DNA from: Glandiceps talaboti
Lineage: Eukaryota; Hemichordata; Enteropneusta; Spengelidae
Assembly (NCBI RefSeq): GCF_964340395.1
Contig: NC_135558.1
Location: 20,057,371 to 20,121,370, forward strand
DNA: 64,000 bases
Direction: 5' to 3'
The notes under the pieces are model-generated. The model was not told where the DNA came from, searched no databases, and worked only from the letters and a program-made list of their open reading frames with translations. Of this stretch, positions 27,801 through 40,404 are shown piece after piece. The position numbers and the translations under genes were made by a program. The first letter of the stretch is position 1; the number at the start of each line of letters is the position of its first letter.

Positions 27801-30800
27801 CCCATTGGAATATTTGAAAAACATAGTTTAAATACTTTCAGTCATGAAAAAATATGCTGGTCACAGAAGCAGTTGTTTACCCGCGGCATTGATATTTTAA
27901 AAATGTATTGGTCATTTCCAAACTACTACTCTCACATATAATTGTCAAGGCACTGCAGAAATCATCAATCATCATACATGAACTTGTGGTAAGATTTCAT
28001 GCTGTTACTCCCAAATACTAGATGGACACACATACACTCCTGACATCCAGAGACCGAAGTCTACATCTCCACAGCATTATCTGTATTATCTCATTAAACT
28101 GTTCCTGTGAGATCCACTCCTATCCTTACATCACAGCTGCAAATTAATTAACTGAAAAGGTTGTCACTAATGTCAGCAGTGATTTGATTGAATATGACAT
28201 ATTGTGGTAAAACGTACCTAATCGTTAATCCTAACCTTAGCCAATGTGACAGCAGTGCACTGTATACAGTGATGGGATGCTTAATTCCCAAAGTAATGCA
28301 CAGTTTGACAATACAGGGGTTGGACAAAGCACACTTAGAAAACTGTAAGGTCTATCATCTGCCAGTACATGTATGTCAAATGTGCATGCTGGTGAGTACT
28401 GCAGATGTGTTAAAAGGCCTACCTGAAGTCAATCATTTAGTTACTCCACTCCCCTAATATGAAAGTCGAGTGGTCCACTGTACAATATTTTATCCATAAC
28501 TCTCTCTGATTTGTACTGTTTGACATCATCTCCTTGAAGTCAGACAAATCACACCAGTCTATGTACAGGGTTTGTAAGAATTATTGTTGCTGTTTGCAAA
28601 ACATAGAATTGACACTGATGAGTTTCTGAATACATATTTTCCTTGGTTCTGGTATCAATGATTTATTGTATCTAAGGAGTAGCAATTTTTGAAATTTGTC
28701 AACAGATTTTCTTGAAAGACAGCAAAATATTTTCTACGAAACTAAGGAAAATATATGCACCTGTTATGACTTTTGCCAAAGATATAGATTTATTTGAATA
28801 GGTATGACATAAGAAATTTACATACTAAAACTCATCATACACACTGTCTCCCCAAGTTAGTGATACTTTGACATTGGAAAGTGTTTTATTCACAGCACAT
28901 GTTTCATTTAGTTGTTTAATAGTATATTTGAAAGCAAAATTTAGATATTTATTTTTGTTTCCTAAGCATACTTTTGTTACATGTTAATTAAATGTAATTA
29001 CTATGCTTAAAATGTTGACAAATATGGGTTATTGAAGAAGTTATAAAATATGGAACCTTCAAGTGTACAAATCAGAGAGAACTATGGGTAAGATATTGTA
29101 CAGTGTGGTCCATTCAAATAGAAAACAAAGCCAGTAAACTGAGTAACAAAACAAAATTCAAATTCTCTAAGTTTTTTTCGGCCTACTCGGCTTGCCAAAA
29201 CACCTTTTAGTCGGGGGGGGGGGGGGGGTGAGATTCTTAAGTCGGGACGACAAAAAGTCACTGACCCCCTCCCCCATCTGTAAAACCAAAAACAGGCTGC
29301 CCCCCCCCCCCCCCCCCCATCGCTTAATTCTAAAAAATGATGACACCCCCCCCCCCCCCCCCCCCCCCATATATAATATTCACATGACAGGTATTTGTTT
29401 ATCGTGACTCAGTGTGGACTGCTTGACTGTCTTGCATCTACTTTATAAGATCCTGGGTTAGCACTATCATAATTATAATTATTGACTACACAGGGTAAAT
29501 ATATTCCAAAAAGAGTTTAATAGCATCTTGACAGTGAAAGGTATGGGGAAAGCTTGAGAAGGGAATATGTACATTTCTTATGGGTTTTCCCCCTAGAAGC
29601 CCAGGAGGTTTTTAACTCTGAAAAGTCAATTTTTAGACTATTCAGACATTTTCAGAAAATAATTTTCAAGCTTTACAAGACAGCACCAACATGTAAAATG
29701 CAACTACATAAGGTTGAAATATTTTTGAAATGTAGTTTGATAGGATCTTGACAGTAAGAGGTAGGGGGAAGAGCTTGAGACTGGGATGTGTACACCTCAT
29801 GTTGGGGGGGGGGGGGTGCTAGGGCGTCTCCCCCTAGAAACCCTGGAGGTTTTTTACTCTGAAAAGTCAATTTTGAGACAGTATTCAGACCCTTTCAGAC
29901 AATAATTTCCAAGCTTTAATACAAGACAGCCCCAATATGTAAAAAGCAACTACATAGGGTTGGAATACTTTTGAAATATACTTTGATAGCATCTTGACAG
30001 TAAGAGGGGAAGAGCTTGAGACTGGGATATGTCCACCTCATGTGGGGGGTCCGAGGGGTCTCCTTCTAGAAGCCCTAGAGGATTTTTACTCTTAAAGCCA
30101 ATATTTAGGCTATTCCGACCCTTTCAAGCAATAACTTAATACATGCTTTACAAGACAACACCATCAAGTATCAGAAACTATTCTTTATAACTTACATAGG
30201 GTTGAAATATGTTCTTAAACAAGTTAAATGTCATCATTATATACATGTAGGTCAGCACATCTAATGGTAGTATCATTGGTAGGGGGATTTGGAGGCAATT
30301 TACTGAGACTATCATGGCAAACATTTCATATCTTTAAAAGACAATATCATCTCAAATTAGAATAGGGTGAAAATATTTAAGAAAAGCTTAAAAACATTTT
30401 TTATGACAGTAAAAAGGTTGTTGGTGCATCTGATTGTTGGTTATGTTAGAGAACTTTAGGTGGTCATACCTAGTGTATTATAGAAACTGGAACCTGATGA
30501 GATGTGGTGATTTGTAGTGTCAATAACATAGAAAGTGTATTAATCCGTTCTGACAAGTTCATACTGACGAGTAGAACAATTTAGATTAACTTCTTTTATA
30601 AACTATCTATGAAGATTACCATTACAAAACCTTCAAGTTCACTTTTGTCCCAAAGTGCAATATAAGTGAAGCATTGATTGTGAAACAGCCAAGCATTTAC
30701 ATACCGAAAATGTCAAAATGTACCGACGTTTGGGCGAGTTACGATTTTTTTTCCAATTTTGTTGCAAAATCCAGATATCTATAGTCTATTGTGGCTTCTT

Positions 30801-33800
30801 CTATTTTATGAAAGACAAGACACCTCAATAACTTTTTTAGTTTACCAGTAAGTTTGAAATGTGTACTTTCCAACCATATACATGATGAAGCAACTTTTTC
30901 AGAGACGTGTAATGTTATCGATGCTTGAACTGGTGTGTGTTTTGAGTCATGTTCCGTTTCCACCACCCATTTAAGTCTATGGGCAGTCAGTTGACAGTTT
31001 TGGGAAGTACACACTAAAAAAGACAGATGTTAATTGATTGCTAGGTTGCCTCAAAATAGTACTTGCTTATTTGAAAGTCAGAAAGGTCAGTGAACCTTAC
31101 ACTATCCTTCTCAATAACAGATCCATGCTCTAAAGTACTAAATAAAAAGAACAATAACTGCCATAAATAGTAGATTGAGTGACACGTTTGTTGAGGGTAA
31201 TAAAATTCATGTCATCAAAATGACCTGACCAGAAATTATTCTTTTTTTTCTTCTTCTTTTGGCCAAACTAGTTTTGTTTTAAGGAATCATTTATTGATGC
31301 TCACAGCAATACGCCGTATTCCGGTTATCGAAAAAGCCCCGAAAAGATAAAAGATATGATTGTTTGGCCACTAGGGGCGCTGTTTTAGAACCGGAAGTGA
31401 GGGCCAGAATTGTAGAGCATTGTTGCAAAGCATATGAGTCTATAGGCATCGTAACCACTGACTAAAGATTTTCTGTCATTCCCCGTAACTTTACGCTATA
31501 ATATTGCATTATCGCCCGGGCCCATCAAATAACGAAATAGCAAATTAACCTCTCGTTCTCCTAATATTTCGCGTAAGTTTGGCTCTGCAATTCGAACGTG
31601 AGGAAAACCCAAAAGTAGCAACATTTTGAAACGGGTAGTACACTGACATCTCACTCACGTTTTCAGTGTGACCTCGTCCATTTGCGTTACCTTTGGAGAA
31701 ATTGTAGCGATTGCTTCCAGTCAAACATCGGAACGGAAAAGGGTACAAAAACAGAGGAAAGAACCCTCAAAATCACAATATACGCTACAGTTATTGCAGC
31801 TTGTATAAAACCAATCTGATTAAAATCCGATGTAGATGTCGGCTAATCGTTCATTGCTATTTTACTTTCTTTATATATTGTGCCTGAATTGACCTTCGTG
31901 GTGCATGTTTGATCGCCTCCTCTACCGATCAGGACAAAAACGTAAACATGTACCACGAAGGTCAATTCAGGCAAAATAACGAAGGTAAAATAGCAATGAC
32001 GCGGATTAGCCGATGAGTGAACCACGTAAACGTTACATGGAAGGCCGATTCATTGAAGGGGTGGGCGGTGTGGTACATCAATCACAATAACAATATTTAT
32101 GATTCGTTGCCGACTTCAATGGGGTTTTTATACACTGATGGTCCTGAATGAAGAATAGCAAGGTACCCAAAGTGTGATAGTAAAGTTGAGTATATCAATA
32201 CAAATGCCAACTTATAACCAGTACATGAAATGGTTTTTTCCGGACAAAGTTTTATGATTTCACCCGTGGTGCTACACCACTGTTCTAATAAAAAAGAAAG
32301 GCCTAAGTATGCGGCGACATCAGTTACAATATAAACATGTGGCTTGGTAATTGTCGACCGAACTCTCAATATTGCAATGACTGTAGCTGGAAGCTGTTCA
32401 AGCTGATTAAAATCCGATGTAGATGTCGGCTAATCGTTCATTGCTATTTTACCTTCGTTATTTTGCCTGATATTATTTTTCTTGGTACATGTTTACATTT
32501 TTTAGCCTGATCGTAGAGGAGGCGATCAGGCAGGCTAAAAAATGTAAACATGTACCATGAAGGTCAATTAAGGCAAAATAACGAAGGTAAAATAGCAATG
32601 AACGATCAGCCAACACCTACATCGGATTTTAATCAGATTGGAAGCTGTTGTCAGATTTGTAATTTTCTAATCGTTCTTTTGTCCAGCAACAGACACCAGT
32701 AAGGTAAAGAAATATGTTTATCATGTCTACATCAGGTATATTTCGAAGGTCATCCGTCCAACTTTCAATGTTTCCGCTGTCGATTAGTTCTATCTTTTGA
32801 TGCTTGACATCCACTATTCGTCTCCTCTTCCGTTCTCTCAGAAAATTATCATTTTCTAGTGTTTCAAGACCAAGGTTGACAGCATTTCTGGCGATATCTA
32901 GTAGATTTAGAAGTAGTAATTTTCCACTCTTTTATGAATGCACGGAGTTCTTTTACGCCCATTTTGTTGACAGCTTCATACATCGCCATACTATTAGATG
33001 CCATGACGAAAATTCTGGCCCTCACTTTGTCAGATATGGTGCGCCCTCTCGCGATACTTTCCTGCGAAACAACCGGAAGTTCGATAACCGGCATACGCCG
33101 TATTGGGAATAGCTGAATACAAAAATATGTGACTCACATGATCTTATTTTTTTTTCATAGGGAATGATCCAGTTTATTCGTATGTTAATGATGTGTACGG
33201 TGACTTGGAATCTCATGGATTTGTAGTTGACTCTGCAAGCAAAGAACAACATAAAACACTTCGTGTAGGTATCATTTTTTAGCACATTTAAACTGAGATT
33301 CTCTTGGGGTTTAATACGTAGTGACTACATTAAAGTATCTACCCTATATTGCCTGGTTTAAACATTTATTTGTTGCCATCAATTTCTTTTATTAATCTTT
33401 CCATTCGATCACATGTGTAGAAGTAAAGCATTTGAGGAGAGAGTGTTCTATGAATACTTGTTATTAGCACAACTGAACTGATAAGGTTCAGTGGTGCTAT
33501 AGGAATGTAGTAGTGTCTGTCCGTCTGTCTGTCTGTTTGTGTGTGTGTGTGTGTAGGCCACTTAAACTCAAAAATGGTCAGTCTAATTGCCGTAGTACTT
33601 GTGTGGGGACAGTACGTTTGGTGTCTACTTAGGGAATTGTTCAAAGCAAAATGAGCACATCACAGGTGTGTGGTTTGTGTCAAAAATGTCATTTTTGGCC
33701 AAGATACTTAAACTCAAAAACTTAAAAATCTTTAATTCCAAAAGTAATGAGCAGATTGGGCTGAAATTCAATGGGGATGCATTTGGGAGTATATAGATGA

Positions 33801-36800
33801 GGATATATTGAGTATAGAATGATCTCATCAGTGATATGCAAATTAGGTGTAAAATGTGAGTTTTCAAAAAAATGGTCCGTTGAAATTTGACACAATTCGG
33901 TCCAAGCAACAATGACCATGCCCTATAGCAACAGCCAAATACCAGTATATTCTTGGTCAATGAGACTAAATGTAATGAGATGTTTCTAGAAGTGTTATTC
34001 TGTAGATTTTGTTCCTTCGATTTTGACACAGTTGGCCCTAGCAACCATGACCACACCCTTAAGCAACAATCAAATGCTTGTATATTTTTCTAAAATATTA
34101 TCATCATCTGGTGGCAGATGAGAAAAATGCATGCATATATCCCTAGCAACTATGACCACTCCCATAGCAACTGCCAAGCGATAGTGTTCAACAATAGGGA
34201 TTCATAGACAGGAACAAACATCCAAAAAAGTATATGTAAATATGCCAAGCAACAAGACGATGCCCATAGCAACAGTCAAATGATCGCTTATATTGCCAAG
34301 ATAACAACATGGATTAGTAGACAAGTGAATACAATTTCCAAAAAATGTATGTAAATGTACCTAGCAACAAGACCACGCCTATAGGAACAGCCAAATGATG
34401 ATGTGTATCGCAAAGATAACATGGATTCATAGACAAGTGAGTGAACATTCAAAAAATGTGTGCAGATGTGACTGTAGCAACATGACCTCGCCTTTAGCCA
34501 CAACAAAATTATCGCATATATTGCAAAGATAACAACAGGGCTGGATAGGCAACTGGATCATCATTCAGCAAATGAACACCTATACCAAGCAAATAGTAGC
34601 ATGGATCTGAGCAGGTGGATAAACATTTGTAAAAAAAAATGTACAGTTGTGCCACAACACCATTGGTGCTTTTTTTTCACACAGGCCCACGTACATGGTT
34701 TATCTATATCTGAAAGACTACTACCAACAAACACTATTGAGAGAATTAAGATGCTGATTTGTCAAATACACTATATCTGTGCACGGACTGCCCTAGAGCT
34801 CGAAATAGATGAAATTATAAAAAATCTGCTTTATCTTATAATAAAGGAAGAAAAATTGTCAAGCAAATACCACATATTGTAAGTATTAGATATCTTTTGT
34901 TAATTAGAAGTGTTTAACAAATAGTCACTGTGTCACACAAACTCAATTACCCACTCCCCTAAATGAACGTTCACAAGTGTGAAATTAAGATATTTATTAT
35001 TAACGATAATGAAAATTGAAATTGTCACACCACTTTGATCGCTGCAATGTAGAAACATGATGGTACACACATTAACATGCTACCAGAAACCAAGCAATGT
35101 ATATCACAGTGTTTTTCTTAAGGGCAGTAAGTACATGTGTGTACATGTACATGTAATATCCAATTTGCCCTGTTATGTTACCGGGGCTCCCCACCGAGAT
35201 AATGGTACAGTGCATTGGAACCTCTGGCAGTTTAGGGGTGAGATCAATACTACAATGTGTTATGTCCGGTAAAATCTTCACCAGCCAGCGACAACATTTC
35301 AAGATGCTATAAAACACGATAACTAGTAAATATAATTTCCTGCAGAAAGTATATTTGGCAGAGACAGTAAAATGTTTTACAGTTTGGATGCAGTATGTGT
35401 TTGTTTTTCCCATTTATCAGGGTATGTTCTATACATACCATAAACCCAGAAGGAAACTGGCGACGCATCAAGACTAGGTTAATATGCAAATTTCTACAGT
35501 CTCTGTGTACGACATATGCATGAAAAAAATCACCGCGAACACTGCTACTACATATTGATTTGATAGTGATTCAGCTGGCAGAAACAGTTATCGATTTTGA
35601 CACTTTAGTTAGAATGAAGGGGTGGGGGGGGGGGGGGTTCTAAGGTCTAACTACGTACATGTAGTTTACTTTTTTATCGTCCATTGAACTTGATTTTGCC
35701 CCTTACCACATTCCCCCTGTCTGTTACCGGGGTTCACCAACCTTAGCAAAAACATCCACAGTAGTAAATACAGAACCTGATATCATTGAAGGTGTGAAAG
35801 TTTTCAATGTTTGGCTAGAAGTGTCAAAATGAAATTCAGCAATCCTATTAATTGATGCCAGATGTGAGACCCAATCACCCTACATGAACAAAGTGTTGAG
35901 CTTGTGTGACACCATGCGATTGTCCCTGTACATGTACCGGTACTTACTATTCTATCATATCTACAACATCAAACTACAAACGTTTTAGTTTATGTTTCTT
36001 ACTTAGCTGAAGACTGGCTTTCTGTAGTCATATGTCATCAGCAAGAGGTACATGTACATGTATGTAATGGTATCTAAAAAGGGTATCAGAGAGTTGGATG
36101 TGTGACTTGCACAAATTCAAAATTGTTGATCCGCGCCATACATAACTGCAACCTATCGAACTTGACTGATTGTAGTTCACGAAGCCTCATGAAGTACATG
36201 ATATGAGCAAATACATCTTCCAGATACAGACCATCTCTTTCCATTTACCCATCTATCATATCATTTATATGTCAAAATTTAGTCTATTGCTCTCTTTCAT
36301 TTGAGTCTCAAGATGTATCTTTACAAAGTTTCAAACTTTCTGATTGATTGTTATTGTCCATAAACGCATAGTGTACTACGTACTTGTGTACAGTAGTGAT
36401 AATCGTATTACTTTTGCAAGAATCGTTACACAGAGCAGCATATACAGCATAATCAGCAGTCACGCAAAACCTCAGATTGTGGAAAACTTAGAAGTAATTG
36501 TATCTATAAAAATGTACACGTTGTTTATTACTGAAGTATCAATTGGGAATATGATGGAGTGTCTGCTGTTTTGTTTTCAATGTACAAATGTACAAATGTA
36601 CCCCACCGCATTTTTATGAAAGAAAGTCTGTAACTAGATTGGAGCCACGTTCAGTCCAATTTCTGTTTGTTGTTATGTAGGAGGTGAAAAGGTCAAAGTC
36701 ATAGGTCAAACAGTGGAACATGTCATTATGACAATCATAACGTGCTTGAACTTGAAGCCCTCTGAATGAAACTTCTGTGATTTGTTAGATAAACATATGG

Positions 36801-38234
36801 ATGTTTGGACATGTCCAACATAGTCATTACCTGAAAAAATATCACAAATTTTAGACATAACTACTTAACAGCACAGTAGTGTCTGAGCTGTTTCATCAAA
36901 AAGGTTAGTATCATTAATTTAAATACCATGATACCATTGATTGCTGTTGTAACAGTAAATACTGCAACACATAACACTTTTAAGTTTTAAGACACATTGC
37001 AGGGTTGTAGGCAAAATGTTATTAAAAGAATGTTATCCTTCAAAGTATGTATATGTTGTTTATGAGAGCATTATTACTATAAATTTCTTTCTAGGTTACG
37101 TGATACCACAAGGTTCTATTTTGATATCTGTGGGGCACAGGTGAGATCTGAGACAAACGTTCTCTTGGCATACTGTGGGGATTCTGAAATTGAAAGCATT
37201 AAGAAGGAGGGAATCCCACTTGTATTAAGTGAGGTATGTACACATGCAGTTTGTTGCTTCCTTGTAGTAGGACATGTTTACTCTGATGAATTGTGTGAGT
37301 GTTATCACAATACCATCATTGCTATGATTTTGATGCAACTGTACATGTAGTTCATCATTCAATCTCCATAGAATGGGATACGTTTATCTTAAATAACATT
37401 ATTGGGGTGAGTAAGTAAGTGAATAAAGATTTGACAAATGTATGCAAATACATGTATGCCTAGCAACAAGACAATGCCCATAGCAACAGCCAAATGCAGT
37501 TGCGCTACAATGCTAGTTGGTGCTATTTTGTGATATTGTGGTCTTTCATCATATCAATACACATACTTACAACAACACACAGCTTGTGTAGATACCTGAA
37601 AGGTGACTCTCATAATCTAGTTGCAATGTATTGGGCTAAAAACTAAGCTACTCTGTGCATAAGGAATGTGACTCAATTGGACACTCAATATCTAGTAGAC
37701 CAGTAGTAGTAGTGGTGGTGGTAGTAGTAGCGAATTCATTGAGATTAATGTTGACACTGAACTAGTCGATAAGTACCATCATGTATATTTGTAACTGTTC
37801 TCCTAATATTATATTATTTTATGCAGAACAAAGGTACTTCACATCAAAAAGAAAAAACTGTCAAAATGACTGCAAGCCGTAGCCACAAGCAACCACAAGC
37901 TGTGGCACATAAAAAAATATCACAGGTTATCGGGCAGTGCCTCAGTGTTGCAGATAGATCTCCATTTGAAACTGATGAGTTCAAGATCGTGTACCATGTC
38001 TCCCTTATGGGTACATCTCGTGTTCTTGTCACCCGTACACATGTTGCAAAGAGTACTCTTAGAGTAATTAAAGATGGCTGTGGAATTCCAAACCAACAGG
38101 AGTTGGATCGTTCACATTCAGTCACACTAAGTTTTGATATTAGCAATAGTCCCAAGTTATGTTTTCAAGTGCTGTACTTAGCATTTTTATGTCTGTTTAA
38201 ACTTTCTCAGAAAAAAATACATGATACATCATAA
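24847..38234 (+). CDS. Five-exon gene, unknown product, 431 aa
   Basis: Exons are 24847-25297, 33161-33264, 34685-34878, 37095-37233 and 37827-38234. All junctions are GT-AG and all phases fit (1, 0, 2, 0), including the long first intron. In-frame ATGs are at 24793 and 24847; the second has the better context (AAT ATG G) and the first adds an SESESD-rich stretch. The N-terminal 80 residues are basic then Ser-rich, with KRKRGE as a possible nuclear signal. The rest is folded-looking, with stretches such as NVINSHSVNALLHIIVNDD, LRDTTRFYFDICG and NVLLAYCGDSEIE. The last two exons give LVLSENKGT and then ISQVIGQCLSVAD. A strand-E-x-K followed by a Q-containing helix resembles PD-(D/E)XK nuclease cores, but this is a weak pattern only. 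The final 35 residues may be intron read-through. AATAAA occurs at 38674. No family recognised. Confidence 0.65.
25430..27510. mobile_element. ~2-kb foldback element with internally tandem arms
   Basis: The left end (GCACAACCGGAAAATTACCAG near 25466, then CTTCGTTAGAGTCTCAG) reappears as its reverse complement at 27390-27465. The inverted match continues inwards for roughly 850-900 bases per arm. Each arm holds about two tandem diverged sub-units, each with landmarks TTACCATGGAAAC or similar, TTTTGAGCCAAAAT, GCAATGGAAA and GATGACAGACCTGG. The unpaired centre is about 26300-26560. There is no coding frame. Long, internally repetitive inverted arms with no gene fit a foldback-type DNA element. 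No target duplication is evident. It lies in intron 1 of the 24847-38234 gene. Confidence 0.8.
29205..29370. repeat. Homopolymer G and C tracts
   Basis: A G run at 29213-29228 is followed by C runs at about 29301-29318 and 29346-29368. Frames across them on both strands are low-complexity artefacts. The C runs are G-quadruplex-prone on the minus strand. Confidence 0.9.
29490..30235. repeat. ~235-bp tandem repeat, about three and a half diverged copies
   Basis: Copies start near 29492, 29712, 29955 and 30195. Each has the order AGGGTTGAAATA, ATCTTGACAGT, AGAGCTTGAGA, CCCCTAGAA, CTCTGAAAAGTCAAT, TTCAGAC and CTTTACAAGACA. Divergence increases towards the right. It lies in intron 1 of the 24847-38234 gene. 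Confidence 0.85.
31812..32016. mobile_element. Hairpin MITE, right end truncated
   Basis: The element starts CAATCTGATTAAAATCCG and has arms that are reverse complements (GCCTGAATTGACCTTCGTGG against CCACGAAGGTCAATTCAGGC) around a GATCGCCTCC...GATCAGG centre. The right arm ends at GGATTAGCCGATG without the terminal inverted repeat. It belongs to the same family as 32399-32640 and 13672-13790. Confidence 0.85.
32310..33094 (-). pseudogene. Decayed SAP + SWIM-associated protein gene
   Basis: Reading leftwards from 33094, the minus strand encodes MPVIELPVVSQESIARGRT, then VMASNSMAMYEAVNKM and a SAP-like helix pair VKELRAFIKEWKI. A one-base frameshift near 32900 is needed to continue as LLLNLLDIARNAVNLGLE, the second SAP helix. 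The frame then runs through RERKRRIVDVKHQ to SWTDDLRNIPDVDMINIFLY and TKERLENYKSDNSF. The last part resembles the segment that precedes the SWIM zinc finger in multicopy invertebrate proteins with YqaJ-type nuclease domains. There a MITE (32399-32640) interrupts the frame; beyond it the host reads only six more codons (QLQSLQY) before a stop. SAP domains bind DNA. The gene is broken by a frameshift, an insertion and a stop. Family assignment is from motif memory. Confidence 0.6.
32399..32640. mobile_element. Complete hairpin MITE with 9-bp target-site duplication
   Basis: The terminal inverted repeats begin CAAGCTGATTAAAATCCG and end CGGATTTTAATCAGATTG. The arms extend inwards for about 110 bases with few mismatches, meeting around GATCGTAGAGGAGGCGATC. 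GAAGCTGTT is present immediately outside both ends (32390-32398 and 32641-32649). A 9-base duplication and long terminal repeats suit a Mutator-like element mobilised in trans. No coding capacity. Confidence 0.92.
33600..34570. repeat. ~110-bp degenerate tandem repeat with AGCAACNRCCAAAT
   Basis: At least six diverged units contain CCTAGCAAC, ATGACCACGCC or similar, ATAGCAACAGCCAAATGAT, TTGCAAAGATAACAACATGG and ATAGACAAGTGAATA. They lie in intron 2 of the 24847-38234 gene. Single further units occur at 37440-37500 (intron 4) and 38815-38960 (after the gene), so the repeat has spread locally. Confidence 0.8.
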
Positions 38235-38673
38235 AGAAAGACACACTTGAAATTACTTTAGGTCAGAAAAACTTTTAAAATGCTGTTCAACGGGCGTGAC
38301 CTAACCATATTTTTGGCATCTCATTTTCTGTGGGTTTTTTGGTGGTGGGTGGGTATCACATGTCAGTAAAATGGTTGTACAGTACTACGCACACTTTGCT
38401 TCAAAATTTAACGTTAGGGGATTTCTTAACACTTTCTGAATAATATGTTTGACCATATCCATTTTAGTCAATTCCAAATTATATATCTTATACAGTGATG
38501 CACACCAGTGAATTGAGATTAAATTAAGCTGTTGCATATCCAACATGCACTAATGGAATAGGCAACATTTATGACAATTGACAGGGGGCTGAGAAATCAT
38601 TGGGCCATCAAAACTCTGAGTCTGAAAGGGGGACTTGAAATGTTGTGCTCTGTATTTGTGATTTTTGGAACCA

Positions 38674-38679
38674 AATAAA
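38674..38679 (+). terminator. AATAAA poly(A) signal candidate
   Basis: This canonical hexamer lies 440 bases after the stop at 38232. It is the first AATAAA after the five-exon gene. Positions 38680-39460 otherwise show only one more unit of the 110-bp repeat. Confidence 0.4.
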
Positions 38680-39464
38680 ATTTCAGAAGTCATTTACCAT
38701 TGAAGTGAACATCCACAAAATATCTTTCAGCTTTGACACAGCAAAATACACTTGATAGCCAGATAATATGTACTGCACTGTATGATTGTCTCAATGCTGG
38801 TATTTTAATATTCAAAAAGTTTATCTAATATATGTCTATCAACAAGACCACACCCTTAGCAACAACCAATTGATGGTGTTTATTGCAAAGACAACTGTAG
38901 GGCTTAATAGACAAGTGAATAAAGTTGATGTAACTGACAGGGATACTAAATAAATATATAGTTTTGCTACAATGCCAATGCCGTTATGTTTACTTTTTGG
39001 TAATTAAGATTCACTTTTAATATATTATATATATATGATTCACTTTTATATGAATAAATTGAATATTCAATATTTATATTGTTATCAAGCTGTATGATGT
39101 AATATTTTTGAATTGTATGCCAGCACAGTAAATACTTTCCTATGTTGTATGAACCCCTTATCAGAGTGCAAACATTTCAACTCCCCTACTATACCTTGTA
39201 CAATTCCTGCAGAGGAAGACGTATTGTTGGTGTGAATAAATGATATTTGCAGATCTAAAAACCCAGAGGCGAATTTGAAGGAAGAGACAGTATAAGAATC
39301 AAGTTCGAAAAAAGTTTTACATATCCATCTGCCTCAAGTATTCCCCATCTCATATTCAATTTCTTATACATAGTAAGACATTTGAAATAAATACCAACTT
39401 TATCACTAATTATGTAATCTGTATCCATTTTGTCTAAATTGTAGCCAACCTGTTGTACATGTGT

Positions 39465-39467
39465 AAA

Positions 39468-39498
<31 letters not shown>

Positions 39499-39528
39499 TG
39501 TATGTGTGTGTATGTATGTATGTGTGTT

Positions 39529-39559
<31 letters not shown>

Positions 39560-40110
39560 GTATATATGTATGTATGTGTGTGTGTGTATATATATGTATG
39601 TATGTATGTATGTGTGTATATATATATATATGTATGTATGTATGTATGTGTGTGTGTATATATATATGTATGTACATTGTATATGTGTGTGCATGTATGT
39701 ATGTATGTTAGTATGTATGTATGTTTGTATGTATGTATGTATGTATGTATGTATGTATGTATGTATGTGTGTGTGTGTGTGCATGTATGTATGTATGTAT
39801 GTATGAATGTATGTATGTATGTATGTATGTATGAATGTATGTATGTTAGTATGTATGTATGAATGTATGTATGTATGTATGTATGTATGTATGTATGTAT
39901 GTTAGTATGTATGTATGTATAAATGTATGTGTGTATGTATGTATGTATGTATGTATGAATGTACATTGTATGTATGTATGTATGCATGTATGTATGTATA
40001 TATGTTAGTATGTATGTGTGTGTATACATGAGAGACAGAGACTTCAGTCTGTCTCCGTGCACGCTCTCATACTTTCTTTCTCTCCCCTCTGTCTCCCTCT
40101 CCCTCCCCCT

Positions 40111-40157
<47 letters not shown>

Positions 40158-40163
40158 CCTCTC

Positions 40164-40246
<83 letters not shown>

Positions 40247-40250
40247 CCTT
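39465..40250. repeat. (TATG)n then (CT)n compound microsatellite
   Basis: About 550 bases of TATG/TGTG/TATA repeats (39465-40018) pass through a short unique bridge into a CT array (40095-40245). Long frames of Tyr-Val-Cys-Met, His-Thr-Tyr-Ile or Arg-Glu on either strand come from the repeats and are not genes. Confidence 0.97.
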
Positions 40251-40404
40251 GAAATGTATTGAACAGTTATGTATTTACAATTCTTCAAACGCACAAAGCT
40301 AAAGAGACAGCAGTTTTTTGTCATTTTGCTTAAAATCTCAATCTCATCAATCTGGAGGGAGGGGGTGTGTAATCATACTCATTTAACTTAACGATTCCAC
40401 CTTT

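Larger units (their letters stand above)
31307..33105. mobile_element. Possible TIR-bounded segment carrying a decayed SAP/SWIM-type gene
   Basis: The left end, beginning CAATACGCCGTATTCCGG and running into TTATCGAA (31307-31332), matches the reverse complement of 33080-33105 at about 23 of 26 positions. A second inverted match, GTGAGGGCCAGAATT, occurs further in (31396-31410 against 33008-33022). I see no clear target duplication. The cargo is the SAP/SWIM-type pseudogene plus two hairpin MITEs. The right end is only 55 bases before exon 2 (33161) of the surrounding gene. Confidence 0.4.

Noticed and set aside
28188-28457. 89-codon plus-strand frame in intron 1 of the five-exon gene
   Set aside because: Cys/His content suggested a domain, but spacing fits no known finger and no splice sites support it.
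30739-31014. 91-codon minus-strand frame
   Set aside because: It looks protein-like in places but has no splice sites, promoter or recognisable family; I cannot separate it from chance or an old repeat.
39406-40252. Reading frames up to 279 codons (His/Thr/Tyr/Ile and Arg/Glu)
   Set aside because: They are translations of TATG and CT microsatellites.
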